Source of the DNA: Robertmurraya dakarensis
GTDB lineage: Bacteria; Bacillota; Bacilli; Bacillales; Cytobacillaceae
Length of the DNA: 64,000 bases
Direction of reading: 5' to 3'
Assembly: GCF_900156875.1 (NCBI RefSeq)
Contig: NZ_LT707409.1
Span: 2,563,880-2,627,879 of the forward strand
Positions 16,567 to 25,183 of the stretch are shown one piece after another. Position 1 is the stretch's first letter, and each line of letters begins with the position of its first letter. The notes beneath the pieces were generated by a model, which was not told where the DNA came from, ran no database searches, and was given only the letters and a program-made list of their open reading frames with translations. Both the position numbers and the translations under genes were made by a program.

Positions 16567-16723
16567 AATTGTTCACCTTCATCTTTTCATGTTATTCTGC
16601 TGAGGATAGGATCGTTTAACACGAAAGTTTTTAACAAAATTATCGGAAACGAAAGACGCAGCTGAGTTGACCCTAAAAGCCATACAGCTAAGGTCTTAAG
16701 TATACATTTACATTCTTTTCGTT

Positions 16724-16764
16724 CAAATAAAAAACAGCTATTGAAGCAAATTACAACAATAGCT
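16724..16764 (-). terminator. Terminator downstream of amyX
   Basis: AGCTATTG and CAATAGCT form the stem, followed by GTTTTTTATTT on the minus strand. The surrounding gap 16567-16898 holds this hairpin and a weaker AAAATAAC/GTTATTTT hairpin near 16812-16836, and nothing else I can support. Confidence 0.7.
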
Positions 16765-16898
16765 ATCCTACTAAATTTTATCCCCTAATGGTATTTTTCG
16801 TCAAGCGTAACTAAAATAACATAAAAAGTTATTTTTCATTTTAAATTTATATACTGCTTTAACAGATCGAAGATAGACGCCAGAGTTGGGTTTATCCC

Positions 16899-19046
16899 TT
16901 ACTTTACAAGCACATTAGTGCTGCACGGTTTTAAAACAATTTGGCTGTCTGAGAAGGTTTCTATAGGCTTAACACTTGCAAACAGATCATTAGCCAGCAC
17001 TTTCCAGTCTTTTTCCGGGAGATCAACACAGAATTCCTTTTTTGCTGGATTAAAAAGAACCGCAATTTTATTCCACGTTCCAAATCTACCCACATCGTCT
17101 AATAAATAAGCGATTACCGGCCTTTGCACCGAAAGAAATTGCATATGCCTTCGAATCAATTCAGCGCAATTAAATCGGAAAGCACGGTGAGATTTCCTGA
17201 TCTGAATAATTCCCCGAAGGTATTGTACGTTCTCCCAATTCACTCTGCAGGCATCCCAATCCAACTGATTGATTTCATCAGGTGATCGATAACTATTTCC
17301 GTGTCCCTGTTTACTTCGGAAAAACTCCTGGCCGCTGTGAAGAAAAGGAATGCCTTGAGATAATAAAACGATGGAAGTAGCAAGACGGTGCCTCTTTTTA
17401 ATCCAATCCTCTGATTCATTTGCTTCACAGACTTTTAATTTATCCCATAGTGTGTGATTATCATGTGATTCAATATAATTAACACTTTGGACAGGTTCTA
17501 GAAAAAGACCTTTCTCACTTTTTTCAATCCCGATACTGCCTGCGATTACTTGTTTAGCAGCCTCATAATAATGTTCGTTTTCTAGGATATATCCGCGGTC
17601 ATGTAAATTAAAGGTGCTTCCCTTAATAGAATCCCGAAACCAGTCATTAAATTGTCCTATTCTTGGAAGTTTGGCTTGATTTCGGATGCTCGCCTTTTGT
17701 TCAACCGGGATAGGCGTATTTAAATCCCAGCCTTCCCCAATCATTAAGGTTTGTGGATCGATCTCATCAAGCATGTTTCTAATCTGGGTCATGGTCTCAA
17801 TATCTAAAATCCCCATTAAATCAAAGCGAAATCCGTCAACATGATATTCTGACTTCCAGAACTTAAGGGAGTCGATGATAAACTTCCTAACCATGAGACG
17901 TTCTGAAGCAACATCGTTTCCTACACCTGTTCCATTCGACGGCAAGCCATGTACATCGTGACGGAAATAATAGCCTGGCACGATTTTTTCAAAGGAAGAT
18001 TCTTCTCTTTTATAGACATGGTTGTATACAACATCCACTATTACCCTTAGACCTTGATCATGAATCGCCGCAATTAATTTTTTCAGCTCAATGATTCGCG
18101 CATATGGGGCAGTTGGATCACTTGAATAACTTCCATCAGGAGCATTGAAATGCAGGGGATTATAGCCCCAATTGTATTCCTTCTTTTCCCCTAATTCATC
18201 AACCCCTTCAAAATCATGAAGTGGAAGCAACTCAATATGTGTGACTCCCAAATCCTTTACATAAGAAAGACCAGTGGATGTCCCATCTGTATTTTTCGTA
18301 TTTACCTCTGCAGCGCCGAGGTACTTTCCTTTTTCCTTTACACCACTATGAGGATGAATGGTAAAATCTCGAATATGTGTTTCATAGATGATCGCATCTA
18401 CAGGATGGTCTAACGGAGGCAACGAGTTCTTCTCTTCTATCTTGGCCTTATTTAAATCAATAATGACCCCTAGTTGTCCATTTGCCGTTACACTAACGGC
18501 ATAAGGATCTACAGCTTCCTTCCATTCTAAATTGACACATACAAGATAAGAATAGCGGAAGTATTCTAAATCTCCTTCAACTTCCACAATCCAAACGCCA
18601 CGATCCGCTAAACGCATTTCGACAGGGTCAAGCTCTTTTAGCTCAGGAGAATACAGCTTTAGTTTAACTCCTGTTGCAGTAGGTGCCCATAATTTGAAAA
18701 CAGTTTTATCCTTATCATAGCTGACCCCTAAGTCACCATCATAGTAAAACTTTTGATCAAATTCATCACTGCGAATAACGGCTCCGATTTGAAGATCTGT
18801 TTTTCCGCCATGCTCATCACTTATCCAATACGTTTTCCCAAGCATTGGTTCACTTTCACATGAACATATATATTTAACAGCGTCATCTAAATCAATCGTT
18901 TCTCTTATTTGCAAAGTTACACACTTTTGTTCATCATGTATCTGAAAATGCGCTGAGCGGCCTTCATGATAGGTTTTAGGCAGTAAAATGGTAATCAATT
19001 TCATTTCATCTAGATATGCTTGAAAAATTCGTTCAATGATAATCAT
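16899..19046 (-). CDS. amyX: Type I pullulanase AmyX
   Basis: A 715-residue GH13 debranching enzyme that cleaves alpha-1,6 links in pullulan and glycogen-derived dextrins. An N-terminal region and a CBM48-like domain (about 100-190, DKTVFKLWAPTATGV) precede the catalytic barrel. The pullulanase signature YNWGYNP is at 291-297. Catalytic residues are Asp409 in DGFRFD and Glu438 in GEGWD, with SHDNHT further on. There is no signal peptide, so it is cytoplasmic and fits with glycogen turnover and the glgP gene at the right edge. AAAGGGGC precedes ATG 19046. Confidence 0.93.
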   Translation of the reverse strand: MIIIERIFQAYLDEMKLITILLPKTYHEGRSAHFQIHDEQKCVTLQIRETIDLDDAVKYICSCESEPMLGKTYWISDEHGGKTDLQIGAVIRSDEFDQKFYYDGDLGVSYDKDKTVFKLWAPTATGVKLKLYSPELKELDPVEMRLADRGVWIVEVEGDLEYFRYSYLVCVNLEWKEAVDPYAVSVTANGQLGVIIDLNKAKIEEKNSLPPLDHPVDAIIYETHIRDFTIHPHSGVKEKGKYLGAAEVNTKNTDGTSTGLSYVKDLGVTHIELLPLHDFEGVDELGEKKEYNWGYNPLHFNAPDGSYSSDPTAPYARIIELKKLIAAIHDQGLRVIVDVVYNHVYKREESSFEKIVPGYYFRHDVHGLPSNGTGVGNDVASERLMVRKFIIDSLKFWKSEYHVDGFRFDLMGILDIETMTQIRNMLDEIDPQTLMIGEGWDLNTPIPVEQKASIRNQAKLPRIGQFNDWFRDSIKGSTFNLHDRGYILENEHYYEAAKQVIAGSIGIEKSEKGLFLEPVQSVNYIESHDNHTLWDKLKVCEANESEDWIKKRHRLATSIVLLSQGIPFLHSGQEFFRSKQGHGNSYRSPDEINQLDWDACRVNWENVQYLRGIIQIRKSHRAFRFNCAELIRRHMQFLSVQRPVIAYLLDDVGRFGTWNKIAVLFNPAKKEFCVDLPEKDWKVLANDLFASVKPIETFSDSQIVLKPCSTNVLVK

Positions 19047-19158
19047 TTGTTTACAGCCCCTTTACCCCTTTAACACTTTTTATTCCCTGAATGAACAAAA
19101 GAAACACCTGCAAACAAGCCCTAATATATGTTCAGGGTCTTATCTTTTAATATCAACT

Positions 19159-20265
19159 TTACCCATTATCCTGCTTTGTACTGATATCCCATTCCACCCT
19201 GCGTATGCTCGTAGTTTGACAATATTGCAGCAAAGCCTGTGCCGCCTTTATTTGTACATGTTTTAAAGGAGAACGATTCAATCTCATCGATTGAAACCAC
19301 TTGTCATAGTTCCTTCTTTCAATAAGATTGATTCCATGTGGTGCAGCGGGATAATCGATGTACCCATTACGGCTTAACACTAGTTTATGTATGGGCAGTT
19401 CAATTTCGTACAGTTGCAAAATATTCTTTATAATTTTTTCAGTCCTGTTCAATGATATCAATGGATTTAAGACTTTTTCTTCTTTTTGCTGATTTCTTTT
19501 CAACCAAAACCGTTCATTCGACCCAACAAAGACAGCTGACTCTTCCTTTTCTAAAAAAGAAATACACCAAATATCAGTAGGAGAAATTAAAATAGTCTCA
19601 ACCTCAACAGGCGCTTTTTTTAATAAAAAAATAGGATTGTATAAAACAAGAAAGGTATCTGGAAATCTCTGAAGGAAATATTTGAGACGCTCATCGTAAA
19701 AAAATTTCTTATCCACAAATGACTTTTCTGTCAAGGTGGTGCTTGCCCATTTCATTTGGTAAGAAAACAGCTGATCAAGAAAATGCCGTTTCAAATCTTC
19801 TTCTGAGTTCGGCCGGACTGAAAATGAGGGGGTAAATTGAAATGGATCTTCTTCTGCTGATATACTCTCTGTTCCTTCCTCTGTTTCAACTATGGTCTCA
19901 CTTTCTTTTTTCCTAAATTTAAAAAATCCCTTCGCTCTTTCACTTAACGGCACTTTCTCTTCTTCATACCAATCCGAGAGTGCGGGCTGTGCAGGAAGTT
20001 CTTCAAACACTTGATTGCCGCTTTCCCAGGAAGATAGCAGTTTTCCCCATTGCTGCTTTTTTAACCTAACATAGCGAGAAGGATACAAGTATATATTCTG
20101 TTCGTATCTCGATACATAATCTTGCAATTTAATTAACTGACCCATACGGATTGACCTGCCTTGTAATATTTCTAAAACATATTTTTCTTTGTACCTAGTC
20201 TGAACACCAAATTTTTGTAGAACACATTCATTATTCACTAAAAGGAAATACTTGAATGGATTCAT
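19159..20265 (-). CDS. ytlQ: Conserved hypothetical protein, YtlQ-like, with NERD-like region
   Basis: A soluble protein of about 368 residues. Its middle is charged and low in complexity (around residues 110-170). The second half has a pattern like a nuclease-related domain (NERD): ILISPTDIWCISFLE, a Trp, then NPLISLNRTEKIIKNIL. Typical catalytic residues are not clear, so enzymatic activity is doubtful. The start is uncertain. ATG 20265 (MNPFKYFLLVNNE) overlaps ytlP by 35 bases and has no good ribosome site. A GTG at about 20238 is an alternative. It follows ytlP as in B. subtilis. Confidence 0.6.
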   Translation of the reverse strand: MNPFKYFLLVNNECVLQKFGVQTRYKEKYVLEILQGRSIRMGQLIKLQDYVSRYEQNIYLYPSRYVRLKKQQWGKLLSSWESGNQVFEELPAQPALSDWYEEEKVPLSERAKGFFKFRKKESETIVETEEGTESISAEEDPFQFTPSFSVRPNSEEDLKRHFLDQLFSYQMKWASTTLTEKSFVDKKFFYDERLKYFLQRFPDTFLVLYNPIFLLKKAPVEVETILISPTDIWCISFLEKEESAVFVGSNERFWLKRNQQKEEKVLNPLISLNRTEKIIKNILQLYEIELPIHKLVLSRNGYIDYPAAPHGINLIERRNYDKWFQSMRLNRSPLKHVQIKAAQALLQYCQTTSIRRVEWDISTKQDNG

Positions 20266-20800
20266 ATTTTGGTTCACGGTCCAAGTGGGTTTGATATAAG
20301 ACCACTTCTGTCGCTGAAAATTGTATAGGGCTGGCTGCAAAGGGATCAATTGAAACTAGCTTTTCTTTAGCGAACTCATTCTCCCCTTTCCATTTCCGTG
20401 CCAAAGTAATGTGGGGAGAAAACGGCCTGCTTTCCAACTTGAACTGTGCTTGGTAACAAGCTTCATAAACTAGTTTTCTTACTTCATGCAATTTATCTTC
20501 ATTCGCTGCTCCAGCCCAGAAAATCCGCGGGGATTCTTTTTTCCCAAATACGCCAAGGCTATTTATAGAAAGCTTAAAAGAACTTACATCCATCAATGCC
20601 TTTTGCACGTATGCTGCTGACTGTTCTAATTGACTTTTTTCCGCATTTCCTAAAAAAGCTAATGTAATATGATAATCTTCATGGTGCACCCATCTGCCAA
20701 AGTGGAGCTGCTGCTTAAGGCGATCACATTGTTCCTTGAGCAAGATTTTCGTTTCCATCGGCAAACGGAGGGCATAAAAAAAATGAGCATTCCTATTCAT
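20231..20800 (-). CDS. thpR: RNA 2',3'-cyclic phosphodiesterase (ThpR/LigT family) YtlP
   Basis: A 189-residue 2H phosphoesterase. The two HxTx motifs are His44-Ile-Thr46-Leu (HITLAFLG) and His130-Ile-Thr132-Leu (HITLARKW), which form the active site that opens 2',3'-cyclic phosphates on RNA ends. Length is typical. GAAAGGAC precedes ATG 20800. Its 3' end overlaps the start region of ytlQ, suggesting translational coupling. Confidence 0.88.
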   Translation of the reverse strand: MNRNAHFFYALRLPMETKILLKEQCDRLKQQLHFGRWVHHEDYHITLAFLGNAEKSQLEQSAAYVQKALMDVSSFKLSINSLGVFGKKESPRIFWAGAANEDKLHEVRKLVYEACYQAQFKLESRPFSPHITLARKWKGENEFAKEKLVSIDPFAASPIQFSATEVVLYQTHLDREPKYESIQVFPFSE

Positions 20801-20883
20801 TTTATCGTCCTTTCAGTCATCCTTTTCATATTGTAGCAAATATATCCTTCTATTTAAAAATTGCAGTATTTATTCCATCTGTA

Positions 20884-20913
20884 TTGATTGGAATAGTGTA
20901 TATTAGATATGAT
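20884..20913 (+). promoter_or_regulatory. Sigma-A promoter of ytkP
   Basis: TTGATT (20884-20889) and TATGAT (20908-20913) are spaced by 18 bases. The predicted leader is about 110 bases with no recognisable riboswitch. Confidence 0.6.
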
Positions 20914-21032
20914 AGGAAAAGAACTATATTATGATTTTTAGATTTCCTTAAATAGGAGAAATTAATCGTAGTAAAGAAAATTATCTATTAGATTATTCTG
21001 CCATCATAGGCTACTTTAGAAAGGAAGATTGT

Positions 21033-21962
21033 ATGAAAGTTGTTCATAATATCTCAGATCTTATCGGGGAAACTCCTTTAGTTAAATTAAACCACCTTTC
21101 TCCAGAAAACGGTGCCGACATTTATTTAAAACTGGAATACTTTAATCCAAGCAAGAGCGTTAAGGATCGTGCTGCTTTTAATATGATTATCCAAGCAGAG
21201 AAACAAGGTCTTCTAAAAAAAGGAGCTACGATTATCGAACCAACAAGCGGCAACACAGGAATTGGTTTAGCAATGAATGCTGCTGCACGCGGGTATAAAG
21301 CCATTTTAGTCATGCCTGACACAATGACTCAGGAAAGAATTAATTTATTAAAAGCATATGGTGCTGAAGTTGTCTTAACACCAGGTGATGAAAAAATGCC
21401 TGGTTCTATAAGAAAAGCAGAAGAACTGGCTAAAGAAATTCCTAACAGCTTTATCCCGATGCAGTTTGAAAATGACGCAAATCCGGATGCTCATCGCCGT
21501 TCCACTGCATTAGAGATCATTGAAGCCATGAAGGAACTAAATAAGCCTTTAAGTGCTTTTGTTGCCACTGCCGGAACGGGTGGGACGATTACAGGAACGG
21601 GAGAAGTACTAAAAGAACATTTCGCAGGTATTCAAGTACATGTTGTAGAACCCGCTGGCTCTCCTGTTTTATCAGGCGGAAAACCAGGAAAACATAAGCT
21701 CGTCGGGACAAGCCCTGGCTTCATCCCTGACACATTAAACACAAATGTATATGATAAGATTCATAAAATTGAAGATGAACAAGCGTACGAAATCACACGC
21801 AGATTAGCAAGAGAAGAAGGAATTCTAGTTGGTCCTTCATCCGGTGCTGCATGTTATGCAGCTATAGAGGTTGCTAAAACCCTTGGACCTGATGATGTCG
21901 TCGTCAGCATTGTTTGTGATACCGGAGAAAGATACTTATCAAGTGATTTATTTAGGGAATGA
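21033..21962 (+). CDS. ytkP: Cysteine synthase family protein YtkP
   Basis: A 309-residue PLP-dependent O-acetylserine sulfhydrylase-type enzyme. The PLP lysine is Lys44 in SKSVKDRAAFN. The substrate loop PTSGNTGIGLA and the phosphate-binding TAGTGGTITG are intact, as is the C-terminal GPSSGAACYAA. It makes cysteine from O-acetylserine and sulfide, or acts on a related beta-substituted alanine. AGAAAGGAAG precedes ATG 21033. Single gene with its own promoter and terminator. No S-box or CymR-like site was recognised. Confidence 0.9.
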   Translation: MKVVHNISDLIGETPLVKLNHLSPENGADIYLKLEYFNPSKSVKDRAAFNMIIQAEKQGLLKKGATIIEPTSGNTGIGLAMNAAARGYKAILVMPDTMTQERINLLKAYGAEVVLTPGDEKMPGSIRKAEELAKEIPNSFIPMQFENDANPDAHRRSTALEIIEAMKELNKPLSAFVATAGTGGTITGTGEVLKEHFAGIQVHVVEPAGSPVLSGGKPGKHKLVGTSPGFIPDTLNTNVYDKIHKIEDEQAYEITRRLAREEGILVGPSSGAACYAAIEVAKTLGPDDVVVSIVCDTGERYLSSDLFRE

Positions 21963-21967
21963 ACAGT

Positions 21968-22002
21968 AAAGGAGAACCGCATGAGGGCGGTCCTCCTTTT
22001 TA
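21968..22002 (+). terminator. Terminator after ytkP
   Basis: AAAGGAGAACCGC pairs with GCGGTCCTCCTTT with one A-C mismatch, then TTTAAT. Confidence 0.85.
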
Positions 22003-22009
22003 ATATCTC

Positions 22010-23428
22010 TTATTTGGCCAGTTCATAAATTGCTTGGGCATAAATGGCGGCTGCTTTCAAGAGATCCTCAATGATGATATATTCATCCTTTTGATGCGCA
22101 ATGTCAGGTCTGCCGGGAAAAAGAGGTCCAAAAGCAACACCTGATTTTAAGGAGCGCGCATAAGTTCCCCCTCCGATTGATAAAAGCTCTGCCGCCTCGC
22201 CTGTTTGTTCTTCATAGACTTTCTTTAACGTTTGAATGAGGAATTCATTTTCATCGACATGATGCGGCTTTGAATCAGAAAAGTTTTGAAGTTCAAACCC
22301 CTCTTGAGCTGTTTTTTGTTCTAACTGTTTTTTTGTTTCATCCATATTGGTGGTAACAGGATAACGAAGATTTAGACCAATTTGTCCTCCGCTTTCTCGG
22401 GTATAGGTGAATTTGCCGACGTTAATCGTTAAACTCCCCGTTATATCATCAGAATAAGAAATACCTAGACCTTTTCCCCGTGAATCATTAAAAAAGTACT
22501 TTGAGACAAACTGAAAGTAATTCTCTGCTCTTTGATCAAGATTCAGACTAGAAAGAAATAACGATAAAAACAACCCGGCATTTTTACCATGATCAGGTTC
22601 CATTCCATGGGCGGATACTCCCTCTATTTCAAGAACAAATTCTCCTTTATCGACAAAGGCTTTCCCTTTTAGGTCGTGTTGTTTAATAAATTCGTTAAAC
22701 TCCTGCAGTACTTCTGTCTGAGTATTCCCCGTATTTAAGACAGCCTTGGCATAGTCGGGAACCATATTATATCGCCTGCCTGATTGGAAACTAATCACTT
22801 CTACTTTATGATTATTAGAGCCTTGCACTTCCCCGCTTTTTTGAACAAGATCAAAATCTGCTATCCCTTTTTCTGCATAGATAATAGGGAAGTCAGCATC
22901 AGGAGCAAAGCCCAATGCCGGCATTTCTTCATGCTCAAAGTAATGATCGACACAACGCCAATTACTTTCCTCATCAGTGCCAATAATCATGCGAACACGC
23001 TTATTTAGAGGCAATCCTAGTTCTTTTACAATTTTCATCGCATAGAAGGCAGCAATTGTTGGACCTTTATCATCTATTGCCCCCCGTGCAAAAATTTTCC
23101 CATCACGTATATCTGCTGCAAACGGATCGCTGCTCCAGCCGTCCCCTTCAGGAACAACATCGACATGACATAGAATTCCGAGACATTCCTCACCTTGACC
23201 AAACTCCAAGTGGCCGGCTAAATTCCCCACATTCTTTGCTGTAAATCCATCTTTCTCTCCTAATTCCAGCATAAATTGCAGAGCTTCTTTAACTCCTTTA
23301 CCTAAAGGTGCTTCGGGACTTGTATGTTCTTCATCTAAAACACTCTTAATTCTTAATATATTTTGTGTGTCACGTATGATAGCGTCTTTACGTTTACTGA
23401 CTTCATTCATCCAATTAATAGCTTCCAA
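22010..23428 (-). CDS. ytjP: Dipeptidase PepV-like, M20 family (YtjP)
   Basis: A 472-residue M20 metallopeptidase of the PepV dipeptidase type. Metal and catalytic residues are His88 and Asp90 in CHVDVVPEG, the AIDDKGP loop (117-123), the TDEESNW motif and a C-terminal His in RPDIAHQKDE. It hydrolyses unspecific dipeptides in the cytoplasm. The start is TTG 23428, with AGGAGG 10 bases upstream and the next Met six codons in lacking a site. Length fits PepV proteins. Confidence 0.9.
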   Translation of the reverse strand: MEAINWMNEVSKRKDAIIRDTQNILRIKSVLDEEHTSPEAPLGKGVKEALQFMLELGEKDGFTAKNVGNLAGHLEFGQGEECLGILCHVDVVPEGDGWSSDPFAADIRDGKIFARGAIDDKGPTIAAFYAMKIVKELGLPLNKRVRMIIGTDEESNWRCVDHYFEHEEMPALGFAPDADFPIIYAEKGIADFDLVQKSGEVQGSNNHKVEVISFQSGRRYNMVPDYAKAVLNTGNTQTEVLQEFNEFIKQHDLKGKAFVDKGEFVLEIEGVSAHGMEPDHGKNAGLFLSLFLSSLNLDQRAENYFQFVSKYFFNDSRGKGLGISYSDDITGSLTINVGKFTYTRESGGQIGLNLRYPVTTNMDETKKQLEQKTAQEGFELQNFSDSKPHHVDENEFLIQTLKKVYEEQTGEAAELLSIGGGTYARSLKSGVAFGPLFPGRPDIAHQKDEYIIIEDLLKAAAIYAQAIYELAK

Positions 23429-23744
23429 CTTTCCGTTTCCTCCTTGTACGCTTTATCATCAATATGCATCACATGATCTCATATTATAGTTATGTTATGC
23501 AGGAATCAAATCGATACACGCTAAGAACTTGCGTCATAATCACTGTCCAATTTTTACAATTTTCAAATTATATTCATATTTTCTTTGTCTACTCCCATAT
23601 GTATAAATAAGGAGCTGGCAAAGGGGGAATGTCAATACTTAGATATGTTAAGATTTTACTAAATCTATCAATAAAGTAGAAATTATTTGAAAATACGGTT
23701 ATTATAGTAGTAAGAGTATTTCGAAAAACTTAAAAAGGGGTTGT

Positions 23745-23806
23745 CTACCGAGAAGAAGACTACATAACTCCGAGATTCGTTCTCTGGAAGAAGCTGTCGG
23801 TTGTAG
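23745..23806 (+). ncRNA. Possible structured 5' leader of ytzE
   Basis: CTACCGA (23745-23751) can pair with TCGGTTGTAG (23797-23806, two-base bulge), enclosing a small hairpin CCGAGA..TCTCTGG (23769-23786). It lies just upstream of ytzE in the 419-base gap 23429-23847, which otherwise holds AT-rich sequence and no convincing gene. No known riboswitch class is recognised. Confidence 0.3.
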
Positions 23807-23847
23807 GAAATGCCATAGGTTTGAAAAAAGGATAGGGAGTGGTTTTT

Positions 23848-24069
23848 TTGAAACCTTCAACTAACCGGATGTTAAACCGAATCAAGTCTATCTACATGTT
23901 TATCAACCAAAGGGGAATTGTTACAACCCAAGAACTTGTGGAGGAATTTGATACAACTCCTCGGACAATCCAACGAGATTTAAATGTCTTAGCTTATAAT
24001 GATTTGGTTAAGAGTCCAAGCCGAGGCAAATGGACAACGACACAGAAAAAAGTAAAAATGTCATCTTAA
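23848..24069 (+). CDS. ytzE: Small DeoR-type HTH protein YtzE
   Basis: A 73-residue protein that consists almost only of a DeoR-type winged helix-turn-helix (residues about 8-60, with TTQELVEEFDTTPRTIQRDLNVL). There is no effector-binding domain. It matches the YtzE start MKPSTNRML. TTG 23848 is used because AGGGAG lies 8 bases upstream. An upstream GTG at 23839 is too close. Probably a DNA-binding regulator with unknown targets. It has its own terminator. Confidence 0.85.
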   Translation: MKPSTNRMLNRIKSIYMFINQRGIVTTQELVEEFDTTPRTIQRDLNVLAYNDLVKSPSRGKWTTTQKKVKMSS

Positions 24070-24075
24070 TAGTAA

Positions 24076-24109
24076 ACCGCCCGTCTACTGTAGACTGGGC
24101 GGTTTTTTT
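24076..24109 (+). terminator. Terminator after ytzE
   Basis: ACCGCCC (24076-24082) and GGGCGGT (24097-24103) with an inner GTCTAC/GTAGAC stem, then TTTTTTT. Confidence 0.9.
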
Positions 24110-24111
24110 GA

Positions 24112-24825
24112 TCATTGGTTATTAATGAGAAGTTCGATCTCCTCATCTGTCAGCTCCCGATATTCTCCGAGTTCAAGTGATTCATCAAGCTCGAGCGGCC
24201 CCATCGAGATTCTCTTCAAATACACGACTCTTTTGCCTACTGCTTCAAACATCCTTTTCACTTGATGAAACTTCCCTTCCGTTATGGTCAATTCAATATC
24301 TGAATGAATACCGGATTTTAGAATCTTAAGAATGCCTGGCTTTGTTTCATATCCATCATCCAAGATAACACCTTTTTCAAAGGCAAGCACATCATCTTCT
24401 GTAACTTCCTGATCAATCACAGCAAAATAAGTTTTCGGTACATGCTTTTTCGGTGATAGCAGTCGATGAGCCAGCTGACCATCATTTGTGATTAACAAGA
24501 GGCCTTCCGTATCTTTATCGAGACGCCCCACAGGAAATGGTTCATACACCATGTCTTCTACCTGTAATAAATCAATCACTGTTTGATCATATTGATCCTC
24601 TGTGGCGGATATGACTCCAGGAGGCTTATTCATCATCAAATAAATGAACTCCTTATACTCAATCACTTCTCCGTTAAGTGTGACGGTATCACTTTCCGGG
24701 TTCACATGCTGTTTCGCATCTTTTATCACCACATCGTTTACTTTTACAGCTCCGTCTTTTAAAAGTTTCTTTACTTCTTTTCTGCTTCCAAAGCCAAGAT
24801 TCGCAAGCATTTTATCTATTCTCAT
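24112..24825 (-). CDS. ytzG: Pseudouridine synthase, RsuA/RluB family (YtzG)
   Basis: A 237-residue rRNA pseudouridine synthase. An S4 RNA-binding domain (1-60, MRIDKMLANLGFGSRKEVKKLL) precedes the catalytic domain with Asp103 in GRLDKDTEGLL. By family it modifies a single uridine, probably in 16S rRNA. The start ATG 24825 fits the S4 domain and follows GGGGGA. The frame is open 12 codons further to 24861. Convergent with ytzE. Confidence 0.87.
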   Translation of the reverse strand: MRIDKMLANLGFGSRKEVKKLLKDGAVKVNDVVIKDAKQHVNPESDTVTLNGEVIEYKEFIYLMMNKPPGVISATEDQYDQTVIDLLQVEDMVYEPFPVGRLDKDTEGLLLITNDGQLAHRLLSPKKHVPKTYFAVIDQEVTEDDVLAFEKGVILDDGYETKPGILKILKSGIHSDIELTITEGKFHQVKRMFEAVGKRVVYLKRISMGPLELDESLELGEYRELTDEEIELLINNQ

Positions 24826-24927
24826 CATCTTCCCCCATTTCATCGTTAAAAAACTAGGCATCTGTCCGTTTCAGTGAGCAAACAGCTGACATAGACTGAT
24901 ATCACGAATACATAAGGAGGTGATTTT

Positions 24928-25128
24928 ATGTATTATCGTCAGCAAGGCCAACCACAATTTATACCTGGATTCCCAGGATTTCCAGGCGGCGGCGGTGGCG
25001 GAAATGTAGACCGCCGATTAGAGCGCTTAGAACGGCAATTAGACCGGCTTGACAGACAATTAAACCAGCTAGAGCGCCGTGTTGATCGTATTGAAAGAAG
25101 GCTAGGTTTCCGACACGATCAATTCTAA
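24928..25128 (+). CDS. Small Gly-rich, coiled-coil protein (unknown)
   Basis: A 66-residue protein with a strong AAGGAGG site 7 bases before ATG 24928. Residues 1-25 are Tyr/Gln/Pro/Phe/Gly-rich and end in a polyglycine stretch (GFPGFPGGGGGG). Residues 27-60 are a near-perfect heptad repeat of Leu/Val/Ile with Arg, Asp, Glu and Gln between (RRLERLERQLDRLDRQLNQL), predicted as a short coiled coil. The composition recalls spore-coat or cell-surface structural peptides, but no named family is recognised. It has its own strong terminator. Confidence 0.75.
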   Translation: MYYRQQGQPQFIPGFPGFPGGGGGGNVDRRLERLERQLDRLDRQLNQLERRVDRIERRLGFRHDQF

Positions 25129-25159
25129 TACATCTAACCTCGTAAGAGTGAAAAAACGG

Positions 25160-25182
25160 GGTCTCTGCAAAGTGCAGAGACC
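25160..25182. terminator. Bidirectional terminator
   Basis: GGTCTCTGCA and TGCAGAGACC form a perfect 10-bp stem with a 3-base loop, between the small coiled-coil gene and ytgP. T-rich sequence follows on both sides. Confidence 0.85.
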
Positions 25183-25183
25183 T

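Noticed and set aside
19034-19050. Fur-box-like TGATAATCATT at the amyX start
   Set aside because: Only a partial match, made by the coding sequence of amyX codons 1-5; no iron link to pullulanase.
23622-23680. Tiny frame MSILRYVKIL... after AAAGGGGGA upstream of ytzE
   Set aside because: The purine run touches the ATG, too close for initiation, and the 16-codon frame shows no other support.
24880-24927. Possible sigma-K promoter before the small Gly-rich gene
   Set aside because: CATAGACTG resembles a -10 box but no AC-type -35 element lies at the right distance.
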